Below are positions 26,150-38,900 of a DNA stretch of 64,000 bases, piece after piece (positions within the stretch are counted from its first letter, which is position 1; each line of letters begins with the position of its first letter). The notes beneath the pieces were generated by a model. It searched no databases, had not been told where the DNA came from, and was given only the letters and a program-made list of their open reading frames with translations. Position numbers and translations under genes: made by a program. The stretch spans positions 484,997 through 548,996 of the forward strand of contig VXBM01000562.1 of the NCBI GenBank assembly GCA_013400155.1. Direction: 5' to 3'. Origin of the DNA: Helopsaltes ochotensis. Its lineage: Eukaryota > Chordata > Aves > Passeriformes > Locustellidae.

Positions 26150-26370
26150 TTTGAGTTCAACTGGAGACTCAACCAAAATGCCTCTGGCACGTGTTGGTGA
26201 CCCTTGGGTAACACAGTCCTAGGTGTTCCTGCCCCTGGCCACCCACTGTGTCCCCTGTGTTGTCTCGAAGCTCTCACCCCACAGTCGTGTCGGGGGCGGA
26301 TGGGCCAGCTGGTCCTTGCCTGCAGCAGTAGTGTTATTTTCGGTCCTGGCACCTCCTGGTGCTCTGGTGC
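26150..26370. other. Local GC-rich patch inside the intron, unexplained
   Basis: About 200 bases with raised GC and several CpGs (tctcgaag, agtcgtgtcgggggcgga), flanked by AT-rich sequence. I recognise no repeat or exon in it. It may be an intronic regulatory element or an old insertion. Confidence 0.4.
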
Positions 26371-26730
26371 TTAAATAACAAAAGCCAGCACTTTGCCAGA
26401 TTTAAAATGAGTGTTTCTGTCTTACTACTCATCCTGAGCGGGATTTGTTTTCTAAAGAAATTGTCACGAAAATGAGACTTTAAGCATGTGAAACATCAAG
26501 GTAAACATAGTAAAACGGTATATTAAAATCACAAAGAAATTGCCTTTATCTTAAATGGTACATTCACTGTTGAAAATTAACTTTGATAATTAGGTCTCAA
26601 CATTTGCCAAAATTGGTTTAATCGTGCACACCATTTAGTGAGATGATTTTGTAGACTTAAAATATTGTATGTTTAAAGGGTCTCCCAAAGCAAAAGGAAT
26701 CTTCCAAAAAATTACACTCCTTTATTGGAA

Positions 26731-26740
26731 CCCCCCCCCC
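26731..26740 (+). repeat. Poly-C run (10 C)
   Basis: Ten consecutive C following tttattggaa. It is a simple homopolymer prone to length error. Confidence 0.95.
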
Positions 26741-28330
26741 AATATTACATCAACTTTATAAAGATGGATGCTTCTTTTTACCTGTTTTAAGAGAACTCTT
26801 GGAGGTGTTTCCCAGAGAAATACTTGACAAAACGATGTCTCCTGGAAGATTTTTCAGCAGTCCAGTTTAATTTGATTTTCCTGAAATACATAGTACTAGG
26901 TTTTTGTGTGCATGTGCTGTTCCGCATAACCATACCAGCTTCTGTGGGATCCAGAACTGTAACTGACTGGTAACAAGCATTCACAATAGAAGAAACCCCA
27001 TACTTCTATTAACTGATCTTCTTCCAAAAATACAGTGAAAAAGTGTTGCCATTTTTGAATGCCTGTGTAGCTACAGTCAAAAGATAATGATCTTCTAAAC
27101 TGGTTTTCTCACTCTGCCTGACCTTCCAGATCTGTTGAGGGCTTCTACATCCGATTTCTTAATGAGGATTTGACCAGATTGATTAATAGCTTCCCCTCTT
27201 CCACTCCAGGTGATTTCAGTAGGAACAAATACTAGGTCTCTGGCAATGGCAGATTGGTTTAGGGTCTCACCTAAACGTAGCTTGAATTAAACACAGAATA
27301 AAATAATAGGACCATGAAAATGGATGCATGACATATCTTGCACTTCAAAATTTGTCACACATGCTTATTTTATAAGAGTGTAGATGTCTGCATTCTTGCA
27401 TGTAAAACCCTCATCTTAAAATAGAAAATTATCAGTAGTGGAGAAGGAATATTAAAAAAGTGGAGTACTGCATGAAGTTGAATGAAGACTTCAGAATGCT
27501 AAAGATTCTAAGGATACTAAGAGTAGAAGCAGTAAGTTACAAGGAACTAGAAACAGGCAGGTGTTTTATTGGAAGGTGGAAAACTTTGCTGTAAGCCACT
27601 TTTTTATTTCTATGTATGTATGAATCTTGCACAACTGCTCATCACAGATTTCGTTTTACTTGTGCAGATAACATGCAGTGTGTGTGCATTTATACACATG
27701 AACAAGTGTTACAGTTGGGATTTGTGTTTTCTTGTTTGTTTCATACTGCCCTCCAAATTCGTATCATTAGAAATTTATTATGGGATCTGAATGTCAGGCT
27801 TCATTCTCTAAGAAATATAATTTGTGGTCATAATTCTGCATTTTAGTTCTAATGTGTCTAAAGGGAACCTGGTAACTCCCACATGCCTAATTTTAGCTCT
27901 GCTAAGAATGATGTTTAAAAAAACCTCCAAAATAAAAATCAAAGTATTCTTTTAGTAGAAGAAAAAAAAATCCATCTAGATATATCCAATTAAACAAGAA
28001 CAGTGAAGTCTTTCTGGGTCAAAACCTTTAGTAAATTTAAAGTTAATTATTCTTGTAAATAGATTTTCATCTTTAAATGTTGTATTGTACAAATGCTGAA
28101 GACTGAAAGTTCCTGTTTCTTTTGTAGATAGATACTTTCCCTATTTTGTGTATGGGACAGCAAAAGCAAGGAACAAGTCATGAAATATTTCAACTAGGCA
28201 AGCAGATATTTCTTTTTTTGCAGTTTATTTGGTTGTGCCATCTTATGGCTGCTTTGTGTGTTAAGACGTTAGTGTAATTATAACTGGAGAGAGAGAACAC
28301 TTTACTGAATTTTGAAGTATCATGGCATAT

Positions 28331-28614
28331 TGTTGTCACGGCACACAGCCAAAGGACGAGACACAGACACTCAGCAGGTGGAAGAGCAAAAGAGGGCATG
28401 ACCTTTATTCTGACTCCATTTATACATTCTTCATTTCAACCATGGATTGGCTGAGAGTGTTGCCACCTCTCCCATTCCATTGGGGAAACCAACAATCCAT
28501 CAACTCTCTTCTCCTCCATGAAAATATGTAAACAATAGTTATTTATAGCTGAGAGTGTGAGAAACTTGTTGCAAGAATGAAAACACATCAGAAGGCTGAA
28601 AAACCAGGGCAACA
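28331..28614 (-). mobile_element. Solo LTR of an endogenous retrovirus, antisense
   Basis: The 284-bp block starts TGTTG and ends CAACA (5-bp perfect inverted termini). It is flanked by gcatat (28325-28330) and gcgtat (28615-28620), a 6-bp target duplication with one mismatch. On the minus strand it has TATAAA (28419-28424), then AATAAA 15 bp further (28404-28409), the order expected in an LTR. The body resembles short LTRs I have seen repeatedly in bird genomes (cattggctgagagtg and gaaacttgttgcaagaa). No internal viral genes adjoin it, so it is a solo LTR. The 6-bp duplication suggests a beta-retrovirus-like (ERVK) group, which is inference. Confidence 0.78.
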
Positions 28615-31600
28615 GCGTATGATTTTTATGAATGAATGATGATTTATGGGGTGGTTTTTGTTTGTTTTAAACTGGTCCTTCTCAGCACAGGTGGGCCATT
28701 CTCTCTGCCAGCAGCTTAACTGTGTAGGAGTCTTGCAGGCCTAAGGAGGAGAGACTGAAGGTATGTACATGTTCAGAAAAGAAGTCCTGCTGTAATCAGA
28801 AAGGCAGAGATGGTAAAAAGGCCTGTGAATACCCCAAAGAATAATAGCAACAGACTTCGTCTGAATAGTCTGAATAGCAAAGAACCTTCCTTGGTGGTAT
28901 TTCAATGTGGAAGCGGTGGTAAGAACATAGAACCAAGAGGTAGAAAGCCTTCTGTATGCGAGATGACAGATTATGGCGAGGAACTGAGCCAGGGGAAAAA
29001 GGACATAGAGATTTTTAAGGGATTATCTGTGTTATCTATGGTTATCTGGTCTGACCATGTGCATAGCACAGCATAGGATTGTACCCATGCTGTAACCCCA
29101 AGATTGAGGTTCAGTAACAGTATTCGGCATTCAGAGCTGAATCGTGTTACTCATTCTTTTGATTCAGACTCTTCTGCCCACAAAGCCCTAATCCAGCACT
29201 TGTTGCATTGTCATCTATTCACTCTTTAAAGATTCTGTAATAGTATTTCATTTTTCCTAGGTCTTTAACAAGCTAAAGTGATTTCTTAATTTTCCTTTTT
29301 TTTTTTTCCTTTTCATAAGAGCAGCACATAATTTTTTCCTGTTTTTGGCAAAACAGGAAGAATGTTGACAGCCTAGCAAACAGTAACATTTTGTGGTAAA
29401 ATGCTATTACTGGCATCAATATTGTCATTATGAGAACAGCAATGTAACAGCAAAATCATTGCAATGTCCTCTTGCTCAAAGCAGATTTTTTTAAAAAAAG
29501 ATCAATTTCAGAAAGAAATGAAATTTCCAAGGAGTTGTAATTGGGATGGTTTATCAGAATGGTATACTTTTTCTTCATCCCAACAGGCTGTAAGTTCTGA
29601 TTTGAGTACAATTGCTTTCTTAGAAATGCTAATATAAGGGCTACAGCACACAGAATCCTGTTAATAGTATTAAGGACTATAAGATTCTGGGGTTCAAATT
29701 AAGTATTGGCAATTTTAATCAAACCAACTTTTGATATAAAATCTTAGTAACTCTCCCCCCAGTTCCCTCCTGGAAAAAGTTGGATTTTACTCATTAAATT
29801 CCACAAGACAACAAGGAGCCGTGGAGAGGGAAATGTCATCACAGCAACTGAGACCTTCGGGTTTTTGAGCAATAATATCAGTAAAACTGAATATGTGTGC
29901 TTGACATGGCTCCTTTGAAAGACGCTCCAAGAAACTTCTGGTTCCTATGAATATTTGTTTTTCTAAGTAGCAAACTACTTTTTGTGACTGTGTGCTATGA
30001 CTTAACACTTGTTGACATTCAGCCTTGGGAGATGGTGTTCAGGGACACATCAAGAATAAAACTCATGCAGTATGACCTGTTCTGGTCATTCTTGCAACAC
30101 TTTTCAGTATTGCCTGAAAATATCTGGCATCCTTATAAGCTGAATGCTGTAGTCTGCTCATTGTTTTGGTAAAGTAATTGCAAAGACTTTGTTTTTCATA
30201 CATTTTGTTAAAGCTTCTGTTCTGAAGCTTTTAAACAATTGTTTCCTCAGTACTGTTTTTATTCCAGTTTTACTGGTGTTGTATCTGTTACCTTAAATAC
30301 CTGTGCAATTACACTGTAGTGCAAGACAGAGAAACAAACATCTCACACATTGGTATGTTATGCTTTGTGTATTTAATATTAGAATTAGATAGTTTAACAA
30401 CTTCTTGTCCACAGAGTTCAAAAGATTTCTTTTCTAAATAAATACACATCATTTTTCTTAATTCCATAAGAAGCCTCTTTTTCCTTTATCATCCCTGTTG
30501 AGATGTCACTGATGATATTGTATTGATCCAGTAAAAAGGTTTGTGGTAAAGCTTTTTGCTTGATGTAAGCTGTCTTTTTAATTATAGCTATGCCAGGATG
30601 CTGTACAGAACTCTGTAGTTAGGGTTGTGTCAGCACTTACATATGAAATCTTCCATTTTTATCAGCGACCTAGTGCTGACAATAAAAAATTGCTTTGAGG
30701 AAAAGCATAGTAAGATCTTAGCCTTCAGGGTGAGTCATTAGGAGTTCATTATATTAAAAACTGTTCAGATGAATCTGAGTTAATGAAAGGTTACAACCTT
30801 CTGTGTTATACACAGACTCACTGTGTGTGCTTGTAACTATTGTTTTAAAATTGTTTTTATTACTCGAGGTACTGCCATTCAGCATCTAAAAAGCAGCAGA
30901 ATTCAGCGCTCTCTTCCTCTGGGCAGCTATAAGGGATCTACAGCAGTTCTTGAACCTGCCTGCCTCTTTGTCTTAGTTCCCCCAGCATCTTCTTCCCCTT
31001 CTCCCAAGCCTGCAGTTGGTCTGAGCAAAGGACCTAGCAAGAAAGAGGATGGCTGTCTCACTGGTGTTCTGTGCTTATACTTACCAAATGTTTGATCCCA
31101 CATGAGAAAGAGAGGTGTGCAGAGGAGTTTTTATCTCCTTCTTCTAGAAACATATAGCAGCTACAGTAAAAGAATGTGTCTCATACTGTAGACTGATGCT
31201 GTTGTATGCTGGCTCACAGTCCAGAGCACAGAGCTATTCCCTAATGATGGGAACCTAAATGAATAGGATTGATTTGGTTTTTCCCTAATGGTGGTAGTTA
31301 GAATGTCTGCCCTTTGTGGGAAAGGGAAAGGCTCAAGCACTGAGGGCCGGGTTCAGTTCCTACTTGTTCCTGCAAGAGTGGAAGTGCTCATCTCTCCCTT
31401 TTCTAGAAGAGTGCAGAGAAATTGTTTGGGTATGGGCATCTTCCATCTGTGTTGTGGTGTGTAGGCTACTGTGTGATAAAGAATAAGGAGGAGCAAAAGG
31501 CAGAAGGAATATGATTTTGCAGGGTTAGTATACTTTGCCTTGAGTTTGGAGAAGAGATGCCTGAGCACCAGAGTCTGCTCCCTGCATTATTTCCAAATTT

Positions 31601-34600
31601 GCACTCTCAAAAAATTAACAACTATATGGAAAAAGCAGGACTAAAATACAGCTTTCCCTAGGAGCTGATATCACAGAGTCATCATCTCTTCTGTTACTCT
31701 TCTGTTGTCTTAGAATGCTGTAGTGAGGAAAAAGAAATGCTGGTTTAAATCTCCCTCCTCAGATTTTGCTCTGATAATGCACGTGTCTTTCTTCATTTCT
31801 CATCTAACTGAGCCAGGCATACACACCTTATGACGTTTTGATTTCTTTTTTTTTTTGCTTTGTTTGTGGTTCGTTGATAGGTGTCAGCCTGGTCATCAGG
31901 TCTTCCTGGGATGGGAAAATGCTAGTGGAAAAACAAACATAGAAACAGCACATTCGGCTGTTGATGAGTACAAAAAGTGAAAAGAAGAAAGAAGAGATGT
32001 AATGCTTCAAAAACCTAAATTTAAAGACTTAGAGTTGTCAGACTTCAAAGCATAGCAAAGGTAGATTGCTACAGATACAAGTCTGGATTTCACAGGAACT
32101 TGCTATCATGGTTTAAGTTCAGTGTAGCTGACCTTGCTGGGCAGGCCTCTGACAGAATCACTCTTTCACCTGTTTGATGCTAAGATAAAGCAGTTCACTA
32201 TGAAATGTACATACATACCATTGCAAGCATGTAAATACACCTTATTTACATTCTGTGGGCATATTGATGGACCGTGAGGGCAAAAATTGGAGTGTGAGAC
32301 TGTTGTAATGAATGCGCAGGAGTAAGTTGGGCTGACAAAGTAATGAGATTTTTTTATCCTTTATTTACCTTTCACCATTCAAAGCCCTTTTTCAGGGAAG
32401 CATATGGAGTAAGCATCACTTTATAAATGGAGAAACAGACTCTGAAAGTGAAAAGGATGAAGGTTTTTCTTCAAGCCTCTGGCAAATCGGAGCATCGAAA
32501 CCAAATCTCGTCAGAATGTATTCAGCAGTTTTCCCACTAGGTCACATTTTCTCCACATAGTATTTTCTTTGTGAGAAAAGAACAGAGAAAAGTCTCAGGT
32601 GACTGCAAGGTGGCAAAACATTTGTAGGGGTGTTCCAAGTACCTTGAAAAGGTGATCCCCATTTCATGTAACTGGAGAAATAAGCCACAAGGAAGACAGT
32701 GACTTTCTGAAATTCTCTCATCTGGACTTGGGATGAAAATCACATCTGTTTCCTACCTTTTTAACAAATTTAACAAAATGGTCTCTGTAGCCTGTTGGAC
32801 CATATTGCTTCAGTTTCTTTTGTGCCACATCTTCACAAGTACGTGTGCAGTGTCTTTGCCAACCGTTGGGAACTCTGTGCCAACTAATGCAGCTGTCACT
32901 TGATTATTTTTTTTCCCCCAAGCTTTTTGGCTCCATCTGCTTGCCTGGTCACTTCCATTGTTTGCTTTCCATTTCCTACTGTGCTGCCTCCCAGATGCAT
33001 AGTTGTCAGTAATAGTCAGTTTGTGCCTCTCCCTGCCCCCAGTCTTCCCAGAGGATGCAGATTACACCTTTCCTTCCTCTAAATGCCTATGCCCATACTC
33101 ACAATTCAGGATGGAGAGTAGAAGAGACTTCCTGAGCATGTCATAACTAATGTATACTGAAGCATTTTCCATCTGCTTTCCACCCACAGCTACAGCCATT
33201 TCTCACAGTATCTGCAGTGGCAACAACATATTTTTCTTGAGCAGGTTTGGGTTAAGTGGTATAAATTGAGGAAGAAAGGAAACAGCTAGACATCATGGAC
33301 TGAAGCATAAGTGCAGTAGCTGGGAAAGGAGTTCTGTAATTTATTTATCTTAAAGGTATAACAAACCCTAATTTTGAGTGGTAATTTACTGATGGAAGAT
33401 TGCTCATTAATTATTTTTTCTACTTAAAATTACACCTTGCATATCATGAGCAATTTGAGATGCTAAAGCATGCAGATCATGCGCATTGTTAAGTTAGTGC
33501 AGAGCATCACAGTAAGTGTGATGAGCCAGCTGAATTTGAAACAAAACATGAACTGGCAAACCACTTAGCCTAATTCAGGTGAATAATATGGATAGATCTA
33601 CCTGCTGCTTATGCTTGTTTGATGCTCACTTTTGTTTATCTATTTATTTTAATTATCATTATGTGTCTGTTTATTTACTTGCAGCTGATTTGGTGTCAGT
33701 TTTTGTTTGGCTCAAGAAAACAGCAACAACGGCCAGTTACAAACTGTTGAAGTTTTGCAAGTTTTATTGGTCTGAGAAGTTCTTTGTTTCATTGTAACCA
33801 AGATTTTTTAAATCTTGCTTATGTGTACATACACAGTGCCTTTTAAATTTCTCATAAAAATATTCTTAGGATTAGATGGGTGCATTGAAGCCTATACATA
33901 GGTTAATTTTTAAGTACTTTGTATATCTTGGTTAACAGTTTTCTCATTTGGCACTTTTTCCATCAGAAGAATGAGGAGTTAACATGTATGTGCTGTAGTT
34001 AGTGGAATTTCTAAACACGTTGAGTTCTAAGAGAAAATAGTAAAACTGCATGTAAGGATAATTATTACTCTGTGGAGACAAAAAATACCACCTTCCATGT
34101 TGATTCTTACTAGAAATGTGGAGTTAATCTTTTCCAGACTGAGATGTTTCTGGCCATTTGGTGACCATACCTTCCACTGGGGACAAACTTACAGGAGAGT
34201 TATCTTTCTTTATGAAGAACATAATGAATTTTTATGGGTTTCAGTGTCAAAGTCTTCCTCAAACCTGTTTCATGCAACACATAACATGAATCTTACCATT
34301 CACTATTCTGTGTTGCTAGTATAGTTACATTATTCTTCCGCCCCTGGTAGTACTCCACTTTCAAGTTTCTTGTGGACCTTTAATTTTGTGACTAAAGTAA
34401 AATAGCAGCAGTCTATCTGTGGAAAAGTGTAGGCAAAGTAGTTCAGTGAGTTTTGTTGGAAACTACATTTAATGGTTCTGAGCTGTTGCATTGACTCGGT
34501 GACCCCACAAAAGTACCAACAATAACTTGATTATGGGAAGTTTCAGATCCATTATGATCCCATGGCATCTAAAAAAAAAATCCCCAAACAAAACAATGCT

Positions 34601-35510
34601 CCCACTACCAGCAAGGGAAAACCAGCCATGAACCTTGTTCTGAGAGAGCAAGGATGTAAAATATGTATTAATATATTAGAGATATTAGCTAATTTTATAG
34701 CAGGAGGTTTGAGTGCTGTAAGCACAAGAAGATAAATCTTGGACCTTAGTTGATGCATCACAACTAGAGCACAGAGTGGCTGTTTGTGGAATAGTGAGTT
34801 GTAGAAGTGCTAAAATCCAGTGGCATCAGATTCTTGTAACTTGAGGAACAAACTCTTAATTGTCCTCTCATCTTCTCATGTAGGAGTCACACTTCCAAAA
34901 TTTCCTATGTGTGCTACATTTCCACATACTCAGTGAAATGGATGCTATTCCAATGTGTGTAGCTGACCTTGGATTATCAGAATTGAAATTCTAAGTGTAG
35001 GAATTATGGAAAATAGTGGATACTACCAGTACCTGCTTATGGGAAGAGCTGTGAAATAAAGAAGTGATGGTAATTCCTTGGTTGTCTGTTACCAGTTTAT
35101 TTTAGCCATAGTCTGAAAAGGTCTTGTGTTAGTACATGTAGCTTTACTGGTGATTGTGACTGGTTCTATGAGCAGGAAAATGTCAGTAGCTGACAACTGA
35201 AATCTTGTGCCATCGCTTGCAGAGGGATGGCTATAGTAAATGTCCTGATGACATGTATTATATAAGGTGTAATTAGGTGACAGATGGTATCAAACTTCAC
35301 TTGCACTTGTAGTTGGCATAGTTTTTTGAGGAGGGAACAGTAAGGACACACTGGTATTTTTGTTCTTTATTCAGCCACTTCTATTCACAAACCTCCAGAT
35401 TTTGTACATTTACTCATGCTGTTTGAATGCAATTACACTTTTGATTTTAACAAGCAAGTTCTCAGATGGCCAGTTAAGATATCCTTGATGCTGAGGAAGG
35501 CAGATACTAA

Positions 35511-35907
35511 TGTCTTGCGTTGGTGTTCCTGAGATGTGTTGGTTAAGAGTCTTTTTTCCTCAGGCCCCGTGCCAGAAGCAGAGGTCGAGATTCATCGGCT
35601 CAGGTTTCTCAAGGTTGTTTATTATTTCTTACCTATACATTTTCTGTGCCCTGCCAAGGTTCTTGCTGCACTCAGGGCAAGAGCTGACTCCCAGCTCTCC
35701 GGGCGGTCTCAGCTCTTTATACTATCTACTACATATTCTTTATTGATCACCAATACCTAGTATCTGTGTTAGACAGGTCATCTCGATTCTAATCCAATCC
35801 CTGTGTGCCATCACAGCAGAAGATGGTGGGCAAGAAGAACAAGAACGAAAGGGTTGTTGTATCTTGTCAGGCCATCTGTCACGATGGCAGGATTGACATT
35901 CCCTACA
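35511..35907 (-). mobile_element. Solo LTR fragment, antisense (boundaries approximate)
   Basis: On the minus strand there is TATAAA at 35716-35721 and AATAAA at 35618-35623, about 95 bp apart, as in a U3-R arrangement. The + strand text (caaggttgtttattatttct, then gatcaccaatacctagtatc and agaagatggtgggcaagaag) matches an LTR type I recall from songbird and other bird genomes. The right end is probably ccctaca at 35907 (TGTAGGG on the minus strand). The left end may be the tgt at 35511, but I find no convincing target duplication. It is a different family from the LTR at 28331. No viral coding sequence is present. Confidence 0.65.
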
Positions 35908-38900
35908 ACCATGAGTCCACTATTTTACACATTTCAAACTTTCTATGACTATAAATATAGGTAAGTACTGTTAATATGTGAAGACATCTGTCTCTTTATT
36001 TGGTTTAAATTAGTGATTGTATTGATGACTGACAAACAGCTTCTAGCGTCAGGCAAAATCGGTCACTAATAGAACATTTTATTTCATTTTCATGCAAGGA
36101 TTGTAGTAGATTCTTTGAATTTTCTCAGAATAAAAAAGGACATTATTTTGGTATTTTCTGTTTTTTTAATTCTATAAAATTGATTGCTGTCCCAAGGTAA
36201 TGTTTTTTGCCTCTACTAGTCACAATGACAGTGCCAGTTGTTTGTCATCTTCTACATTTCAATTTGCTTTTACTCATTTGTTTCATCAATGACTCTCCTT
36301 GGATCCTGTGTCTGATCTGTCATATCAGCTCTAAATAACTTGGCAAAGAGTCCTGTGCAAAGGTAAATAAACTTCTGCAACTTTCACATGATGTGAAACT
36401 TGAGCTGGTCTTTAGCAGCCTGTACGTTTCAGGATCATATACAGATTTACATCAGCCTGTGTTGGATATGTCAAATAAAAGGGATTTAGAGAGATGAACA
36501 CTTTTTGAAAATTCCTTTATAAACGCTTCAGCTACTTTAGACATTAGTTAGTCTGGTTAGTGAACTTCACCGGCTAAGTGGTTTAACATCTTACTTGTTA
36601 GTTTCCTTTATGTATTTCTTGTCCTAACAATATTGATGGTAGGCTGTAAGGACAATGCTGGTTGGACTCCATCTCTTGTTAAAGAAGCTTTAAATATTAT
36701 TAAATTAAGGAATTGAATTCTTGGCCTTTATGACAGTTTTCCTCTTCTTGGTGGACAAAGCCAATTTATCTTGAAGCATAAAATAAACAACCAAGTACTA
36801 ATGTTATGAAGTGTCCATTTCTGCTTGTTTCAGCTGTTACTAAATATAAAAATTCATGTGCTGGAACACTTACTCCTGAGTTGTCGTCTTTCTCCAAACC
36901 TTGCATAATACAGTAAATCAATAATGCACTTTTTTGCCTACAGGCACTGAACAGATCTGATCCTGTTTACTCTCTATCTAGTAATGAATTATCTATAATT
37001 CCTCTAAGACCTTATACTGTATAATTTATTCTATGCTTCACATTTTTCCCCTTCCTGTCCCCTTATGCTTAGTTCACTTGTAGTTTTATACTGCCACATG
37101 TACTTGGAATGTTCTCTGTTGTGATACACAGCTTCTAACTTCTAACCTTGCAATTTCTTTTCAAAACACAACTTTTCTGTGATCTCATCTACTCAAACTT
37201 TCCTGTGTTGCTGCTTGTAATTTTCTAAAACAATAGTGGATGACCTAATAAACAGCATATCAGTCCCGTTGCAAACCACTAAATGTACATCTTCTGTTCT
37301 TGGTCTGAGATTTGTGAATTCTGTTGAGCAAATACTGATCTTTAGACATTACAAATGATAGACTCCACTGTACCAGAGCCACCTGGCTCATTCCTTTTGG
37401 AAAGGAACATGTATTGAGAGTGAGAGATCCTGGTCAAACACGTACTTGGAGAAAGGACTTCGCCTGTAAAGGACAAAAGCATCTGCTTTTGGATTTCATG
37501 TTTATGTACTGTGTATGAAGGCTACTGGTATCTGATTTGGAGGTGATAATGTGCATATTGAAAAACAAAATCTGGGGTTGTTTTACTTCTGCAGATCCAA
37601 AAGACTTGAACAGACTTTCAGAAATGCACTGAGGCAGAGCAGCACTGAGCATTTCAGTCATGGGGAAAGTATGGTGAAAAGGATAGAGGTAATATGTGAA
37701 CACGCAGGAATAGAATCATTTCCTACAGTCTTTTTTTGATATGTTAGCACTTGGAAAGATGTGTCATTCTTTCTGTGGGTTTTCTTTTAAGAGATAAGAT
37801 GGAGCTTTTACAGACTACTTTGTTACCATCTTTCACCATCGCTGCTGTTTTTCATTACTACTAAAGCTTACAGTCACTGAGCATGTGGTCATTGCAGAAC
37901 CAAATAATTGAATGCTCAAGTCCACCTGCAAATGCTTTTCGAAACAAAAAAACTTCTCTTCAGGTGTTTTGGATTCTCCTTGCATCTTGTAAACTTATAC
38001 AAGTATTGTATAAAATAGAAATGAATACATTATCTGCAAGTGCTGATTTTTGAGGGTTTTGTGTCAATGGCTGGATGATTCCAAGTCACTCTTGAAATAG
38101 TATATGGCACTGCTGCTACCAGAGCAAAAGAGATTCAATTGGCATTTTATTTCTTCTACTTTGTTACCACATCTGCAAACATTAGAAGTCTGTAGCTGTT
38201 TCTACGTTCAGCTGTTCATCTGTTTTGGCTCTGATCTTTTGCTGCTTACTGATCAGGATTTGGTAAGAGCAGCATGTATTCCTGAACAATAGTATTGTAT
38301 TTCGTAGATAAAAGTTACTAATTCTTCTACTTTCTTATCTCTTCCATGCATCCACGATCTGCTAAAAAAGACCAAAAACAAACCAAGTCCAAGAAAAGAA
38401 ATGAAAAGATAAACACCAAAAAACCCTAACAAACCGAAAAGGTAGTAACGTTCTTCATGACGTTCCATTCCTTGAAGCACGCTCTGTCATCAACCTGAAT
38501 GCTGACAGCTCCTGACAGGAGCTGTCCTGTCTACGTATCTGCATCTCAGACTCTCCCTGATTGCATTGCTTTTTTCTTGTAGATAAAAAATGCTAGAGCA
38601 AAATTTTTTTCACTCAAACCTTCTTGGAGACGTGAGTAACAAGAAGCGTTAGCAAAGCGCTCTGTCCAAGTAGTAAATTCTGTGGTAAATTTGCCACCTG
38701 CATATAGACATGAACTTTTTTTTTCTTCTCTTGAAATTATCTGTCCTCATGAGCTTTCCTAGGATGTTCATTTATGAAAGTCACTGCTAAAGAAGCAGGA
38801 GGCCCATGAATTGTAGTAGTGAGATAGGATCTTTCTGGCAATTCTAATTGACCAGTACTCCTTTTCTCTTATGTTTGTCAAGAAGAAAATAGCAAAAAAA

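Noticed and set aside
28810..29076. 88-codon plus-strand frame shortly after the solo LTR, considered as an ERV internal fragment.
   Set aside because: The LTR has clean termini and a target duplication before this frame, and the translation shows no retroviral motif.
32108..32180. tcatggtttaagttcagt resembles the start of some bird LTRs.
   Set aside because: The similarity ends after about 20 bases, and no poly(A) signal or partner end follows.
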